Part shown: positions 58,815 through 64,000 of the stretch, one piece after another
Layout: each line of letters opens with the position of its first letter
How positions within the stretch are numbered: position 1 is the first letter of the stretch
Origin: Lycium barbarum
Lineage: Eukaryota > Streptophyta > Magnoliopsida > Solanales > Solanaceae
Direction of reading: 5' to 3'
NCBI RefSeq assembly: GCF_019175385.1
Contig: NC_083341.1
Location: forward strand, 88,190,321-88,254,320
Length of the DNA: 64,000 nt
Notes under the pieces: generated by a model
The model's input: only the letters and a program-made list of their open reading frames with translations
Database searches by the model: none
What the model was told of the DNA's origin: nothing
Position numbers and translations under genes: made by a program

Positions 58815-60373
58815 GTTTATTGCAATGAGTTCTTAGAATCTAAATTAGACTAAGGAAATATAAATTTGAAAGACTAAGGTATACAGTTTACTGTCAACAG
58901 AGAAGTCTTTAGAAAATTTACATTGTTATTAAGCATTTAGATTAAAACTTATAAGCTAAAAGGACATACTCCAATACTCTCTAATCCAGAATCTTATAGA
59001 AGGTGGGATAGTTTTGTAGTTCATAAATGGTTCACTTAAAATGTTTGATTAATGAAGTATTTAATAATAGCAATTCACATGAAGTGAAAAAATGATTATC
59101 CATCCATAAGATGTAAATGGACAGGTCCAATTGTATAAAATAATATCATATTAATTTTTAGATTCTATTCACTCTTATCCAAGTTTTTTGTAGGACTACC
59201 TGTATAGCCATATCTGTTTAGGATAAGGATAACAATAAACTTTTTAAATTTGAAAAAATAAACGAATTAATAGGTATTTGTACTTATTTGTTTTCCATAT
59301 TTCTTTTAATAAAACGTAACGAAGAAAATTAAACAAGTAACGTTGGCAAGACTTAGGAGTCTTTACAACTTGAAAATAGCAACAAAAATTCAAAACAAAT
59401 ACCGGAAAACCACAACGCGGGCCATATGGTTGTGGCAGGCCAACGAAGAACTCTTTGCAATTACTCCAAGTAAGACTGGGACTCTTTAGAACGTGAAAAG
59501 AGCAAAAGATATATTCAAATATTCAAATTCACCCTTTTTACGGAGAATTATCAATTAGAAGACTCATATATATGTATAGTCAGATCAATTTGAAAATATT
59601 TCAGTACACAATAGACCAAATATTTATTGCAAAATATAGCTACGAAAAGTGACACGAAGTATAACTGGTACTAGATCAAGAGAAGGCAGACAATCCATTT
59701 TTGTATTACTTCTAAATGTATCTACAGTTATCTTAATTTTTCTGCATTGTATGAGTATTGTTCATCTCGCATCCTTGAATCTATGAAAAATATTTCTACA
59801 AGTACTTGCAGTGCGGCTGTTGATGTGGTTTTGTTGAAGTTGTTGCTGTGTTTTTCTAAGGTGCTTATCCATTTTTTTTTTCTTTTCAGGTGCCACAAGT
59901 ATCTACATGGATTTGGTAGAATATGTGGCTAATTGTTTTATAATTTTTTAAAGATAAGTATTAAAATTTATTTTGTATTACCAAAGTAATACAACTAAAA
60001 TTTATTTGGTATATGTGAAGTAATATTTTGATAATTTGAAAGGAATATTTATAACATTAAGAAATAATTTTTTTATCAATACATTATTTTGAATTTCAAT
60101 TGAGAGATTAACGTTTTGAAATTTGAATTTGAAAACAAATTTGGAAAGATAAAGTTTTTGAATCAACTTTGTAGGGGGGTAAAGAATATGTAAGGATATC
60201 GATACATTTGAATCTGATCTTTCCTCTATAAAAAGAATTTAATTACTACATTCCTTGCCTTCTCTTCATTATTTGAATCCCATTTTCTCATAAGTGTGAC
60301 ATTTAAGGATGCAAAAACTTTCATATTGTTTTATCGTTATGTCATTTCTCTGTTACTTATATACGAAGTAATA
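58815..60373. other. AT-rich intergenic DNA
   Basis: No credible gene. The short frame at 59747-59932 has no recognisable features. Confidence 0.5.
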
Positions 60374-60528
60374 CAACAACAACAACAACAACAACCCAGT
60401 GAAATCCCACAACGTGGGGTCTGGGGAGGGTAGAGTGTACGCAGACCTTACTCCTACCAAGGTAGGACGGCTGTTTCCGGGAGACCCTCGGCTCAATAAA
60501 CACATAAAAAGAGGTCAGATAAGGCTAA
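60374..60528 (-). mobile_element. SINE-like retroposon with (TTG)n tail
   Basis: 155 bp; on - it runs from the AGCCTTATC side through TGAGCCGAGGGTCTCCCGG and GGTCTGCGTACACTCTACCC to a (TTG)n tail (60374-60396 as CAACAACAA). It is flanked by the 9-bp duplication GAAGTAATA (60365-60373 and 60529-60537). TTG tails are known from tobacco TS SINEs; the family match is from memory. Confidence 0.8.
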
Positions 60529-60624
60529 GAAGTAATATGTATTGCAATTATATGCAGATGGAGATATATATTTTTTGAGCTACAATTACAAACGGAGAAT
60601 CATCAAAATATTAATAAGGTACGA

Positions 60625-63179
60625 TGTTATACCTCGGAAAAATCTTCCGTTGGTACGCAAGTGAACGAACTAGCGAAATACGAGTATCGGGTTAACGATG
60701 ACTTAAGGGAATTTTGGGAAAGAGTTATAACGTCCCTTAGATTGGTATTGAAGTGTTAAACAAGTGTTAAGAAGGTTCCATGAGGATCGGAGATCAAACG
60801 AAGTGGCGAAACTAAGTTCAGTGACTGATGAGTTCTACGGCTCATTATACGGACCGTATAATGTTATACGGACCGTATAGTGGACCGTAAAACCATCACA
60901 GTGAAGGTTGGTTGCTGGTGGAATTTTACGGTCAGTTATACGGACCGTATAAAATTTATACGGACCGTATAACTAACCGTCGAATGGTTACAGTGAAAGG
61001 TTGCTCACTGGTAACGTTTTACGGTCAGTTATACGGACCGTAAAACTGTTTTACGGACCGTATAACGGACCGTCAAGTAGTCACAGTGAAGGGGTGCTGG
61101 GCAGACCCATTTCACGGTCTATTATACGGACCGTATAACCATTATACGGACCGTATAATGGACTGTATAATGGAACCCGACAGTTCAGTGATGATTTAAT
61201 AAATAAAGACCAAGTTCATGAAAATCATTTCCACATTTCCTCTCTCTCTCTAAAACATCTCTCTACAACTTTTGTACAAGTTTTCAAGGGTATTAATCCA
61301 TCAACCACATTAAACAAGTAAATCCAAGGTAGAAACCCATCAAGGATCATCTAAAGTCAAGAAACCCAAATGGAGAAAAACTAGGGTTTTACTCAAAGTG
61401 GAGTATTATCAACAAAAGCTTGTCCCTAAAACTTCTAAGGTAAGATTCATGATTTTTATATCATGTTTACGGTATTGGAGAATTAAAATGCATGGATTGT
61501 AGAAAACATGGTCCACTAGGGCATGAATGATGAATAGTGACGTTTTTGAGACATAGTTTGAATTGAATCATGATTGTTGTTGTATTGTGATATGAGTGTG
61601 TTATAAATGACGTTAAGATCATGAAATAGACATTGTATATGGATGAACGAAGTTGGGTGTTGTGACCATAAATAGGGACAAATGGAAGTGAATTGAGAAT
61701 GTGGATAATGTAGATGATTAATGGCCATGGAAATGATATTATAAATGTGTTGTTGACGTTTGGGGGTTGAATTATGATATGGACAAATGTTGTATAGATA
61801 AAGGAGATGCTGTCCAAATTTCTCTAGTTCTAGCCACGTGCACTAGTTATCGATACTAATGATAGTATGGCCTTAATGAAGGTAGAAACGTGAGCATCGA
61901 AGGAGTACGTGCAAGTGTAGAATAATTCGACAAAGAGGTATGTAAGGCTAACCCTTCTTTCATGAGGCATGGTTCTTTGGCCAAACTCCTAATCCCTCTA
62001 TATGAGCATGTTGACTACAAATGTTTCACATTCCGAGCTCATAAGCTCACTATCCTTGATTGGTACTACGAATGCGCTACGCACCTCAGGTGACGAGTAA
62101 GACTACGATATAGAAGTAACAATAACGATAATGATAGTAATGATGATGGTGATAATAATGATGCTAAAGGTGCCTACGGGCTGTTATACTCATACGTGCC
62201 TATGAAGGGCTATAATGAAACCCCGAGCATATAACGCCGGGTAGAATATATGTGTATGAATATGTATAGAATATGTATACGATTACGAAACGCGCGCACA
62301 CATCTGCAGATGGTACGGATAACCCTGAAGCCTTGGTAGGGCCAGGTATGAGTAACATTGAGCCTTGGTTGGCCAAGTATGTATATGAAATACTGATCCA
62401 ATGAGGTCGGGTACGCTATGTAAATGCCATGTATACGAAATGACTATGTATGTATATATTATGTAAAAGAATGTGATGAGACTATGTATAAGAATACGAA
62501 TAAGGACATGTACACTAATACGAGCACAAGCATGGTACGAGTTTTATTATGGGGCACGAATGACGATGTGAGTAAGTAAGCGACATGATGATGATGATGA
62601 TGATATTATTGTCTCCCCTCCTATGCTATTCCATATATTGTTCATTATGTTGTATATCAATGTTAATCATGCTTTACATACTCAGTACATTCTTCGTACT
62701 GACGTCCTTTTGTTTGTGGACGTTGCGTCATGCCCGCAGGTGCACAGGGAGACAAACTTGACCCATAGCTGCCTATTTGAAGATTTCATAGAGAGCTCCA
62801 TTTCCTTCGGAGCCATATCTTTTGGGTACTCATTCTTTTGTGTATATAATTATGGGCATAGCGGGGTCCTGTCCCGCTCATGATATGTCATACTCTTAGA
62901 GGCTCATAGTCATGTGTATGTGGGTAGAGATGTTTGGCCATGTCGGCCTATGTTTTGTATATCTTTTGTTGGCCTCGTCGGCCTTGTATATTTGACATGG
63001 CATAGATGCCCATGATATGTTAATTGATGATGGTCGTCCAATGGGACTAGCTTGATTAATGATTTAAAATGCATGAAATGAATTATGGTTCACCTAGATG
63101 TTATGATATGCATGATAAGGGGGTGCCCGGGTGGGGTAGCACCGGGTGCTCGTCGTGGCCCCCTAGTCGGGTCGTGACA
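60625..63179 (+). mobile_element. Solo gypsy LTR
   Basis: 2555 bp, starts TGTTATACCTCGG and ends GGGTCGTGACA, flanked by the perfect duplication TACGA (60620-60624 and 63180-63184). No internal region is present, so it is the product of LTR-LTR recombination. It shares with the 37-56 kb LTRs a block near 62670-62750 (CTTTACATACT(C/G)AGTACAT .. GTACTGA .. GCAGGTG), so it belongs to a related lineage. Confidence 0.92.
60838..61165 (+). repeat. Tandem palindromes in U3 of the solo LTR
   Basis: Eight copies of the odd palindrome (TAT)ACGG-A-CCGT(ATA), mostly as pairs, within four units of about 92 bp linked by CACAGTGAAGG-type strings. Not coding. Confidence 0.88.
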
Positions 63180-63184
63180 TACGA

Positions 63185-64000
63185 TAACCTAGAATATATT
63201 TGTTTGTTCACTTGAAAAAAGAATTCAATTATCCTAATCAGGTATATATATCCCTTCATTTATTACTTCTCCTCTCGCTTCTTCCTTTATTTTTCTTCTT
63301 TTTTGTAAAGAGGGTGCGGTGGTTGGGGTGGGAGGTGCGGGTACGAGAGGGTTGAGCGAGGGGATATAAAACCTAAAGTAAGACAACATTCCTATAATAA
63401 AGTCCGTTGATAAATTTTTGTACGGAAACTAAAAATTAAAAGATTAATATCCTTGATCCTCATTTTAGATTTGTTAGCGTATACGTTTGATTCGAACTTG
63501 CATATCATTTATATATCTGATATTGTGATCTTTTGTTACAATGGTTGGGGAGAGAATTGCATATACGAGAGGGTTGAGCATGACATGAAGCTAAACAACA
63601 ATCCTGTTGTAAAGTGTACCGATAATTTTTTGTATGAAAATTAATAGTTAAAAGATTAATTTCCTTGAACCTCATTTTAAGTTTGTTAGCGAATAAGTTT
63701 GATTTGAAGTTACATATCTTTTATATATCTGATATTGTGATATTTTGCGGAAATTAGCAATTTTTCATCATTTTTTTCTCTAATTTACTGAACTAATACC
63801 AATGGTAGAAAACAACTGTTATCATAGACATAATTTTTTTAAAAAAATATATAAATGGTAAGTTAAATACTTAAAGAATGTTAAAAAAAAATTGTTATAT
63901 CAACCGACTTGTGCGATTGATATTGATGCTATTTGTTTGCTCATATGCAACTTAAATAAGACCCTGATCTTTGAATTTTTATAGATTGTATCCTTAACTA
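63185..64000. other. Intergenic DNA with a ~222-bp tandem duplication
   Basis: Two diverged copies start ACGAGAGGGTTGAGC at 63343 and 63565. They share TTAAAAGATTAAT, CCTCATTTTA, GTTTGTTAGCG and TATATATCTGATATTGTGAT. No coding potential recognised; it runs to the window edge. Confidence 0.7.

Noticed and set aside
59747..59932. 61-codon frame on plus strand
   Set aside because: No homology or signal recognised; AT-rich surroundings; probably chance.

Overview
This is a plant nuclear genome window with dispersed intron-containing genes, dense nested LTR retrotransposons, MITEs and tRNA-type SINEs. The SINE 3' modules in a Derlin intron and at 60.4 kb resemble families I know from Solanaceae, so a nightshade-family genome is the best guess. 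This rests on recall, not on a search. Only two host genes are convincing: the 3' half of a Derlin (ER-associated degradation) gene on + at 1-1368, and a complete single-exon secreted leucine-rich-repeat protein on - at 30222-31445.

Between the two genes the DNA is almost all insertions. A Mutator-type MITE lies at 1974-2711. A Tat-lineage Ty3/gypsy element (4586-25662, target duplication GTATT) carries gag, protease, RT, two RNase H domains, integrase and an antisense coiled-coil ORF. Its gag was split by a young LTR element without coding capacity (5922-15646, target duplication GACTC). A dead hAT transposon (25785-29637, 8-bp duplication) and a Tourist-like MITE (29770-30033) follow. Removing these elements and one copy of each duplication leaves about 2.9 kb between the genes.

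31.6-37.6 kb is an AT-rich intergenic stretch with several MITEs (Mutator, Stowaway, Tourist types) and two tandem Helitron-like termini.

37694-58814 is a 21-kb composite of chromovirus-type (Tekay/Del-like) LTR elements. Two 2.6-kb LTRs lie in inverted orientation around a broken integrase/chromodomain fragment. The + strand LTR leads into a primer-binding site and a long non-coding internal region. That region was split by a second, minus-strand cluster (LTR fragment, LTR, internal region, LTR; 45234-56459; imperfect duplication GAGGC/AAGGC). The internal regions of both elements are homologous, lack gag/pol, and each carries a 5S-rRNA-derived sequence about 0.9 kb downstream of the 5' LTR. 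This looks like a non-autonomous gypsy family with a captured 5S gene, and is the most unusual finding.

58.8-64 kb holds a minus-strand SINE (9-bp duplication), a solo LTR (60625-63179, duplication TACGA) whose U3 has eight copies of a short palindrome, and a terminal tandem duplication. Coordinates of element ends were set by eye from terminal motifs and target-site duplications.
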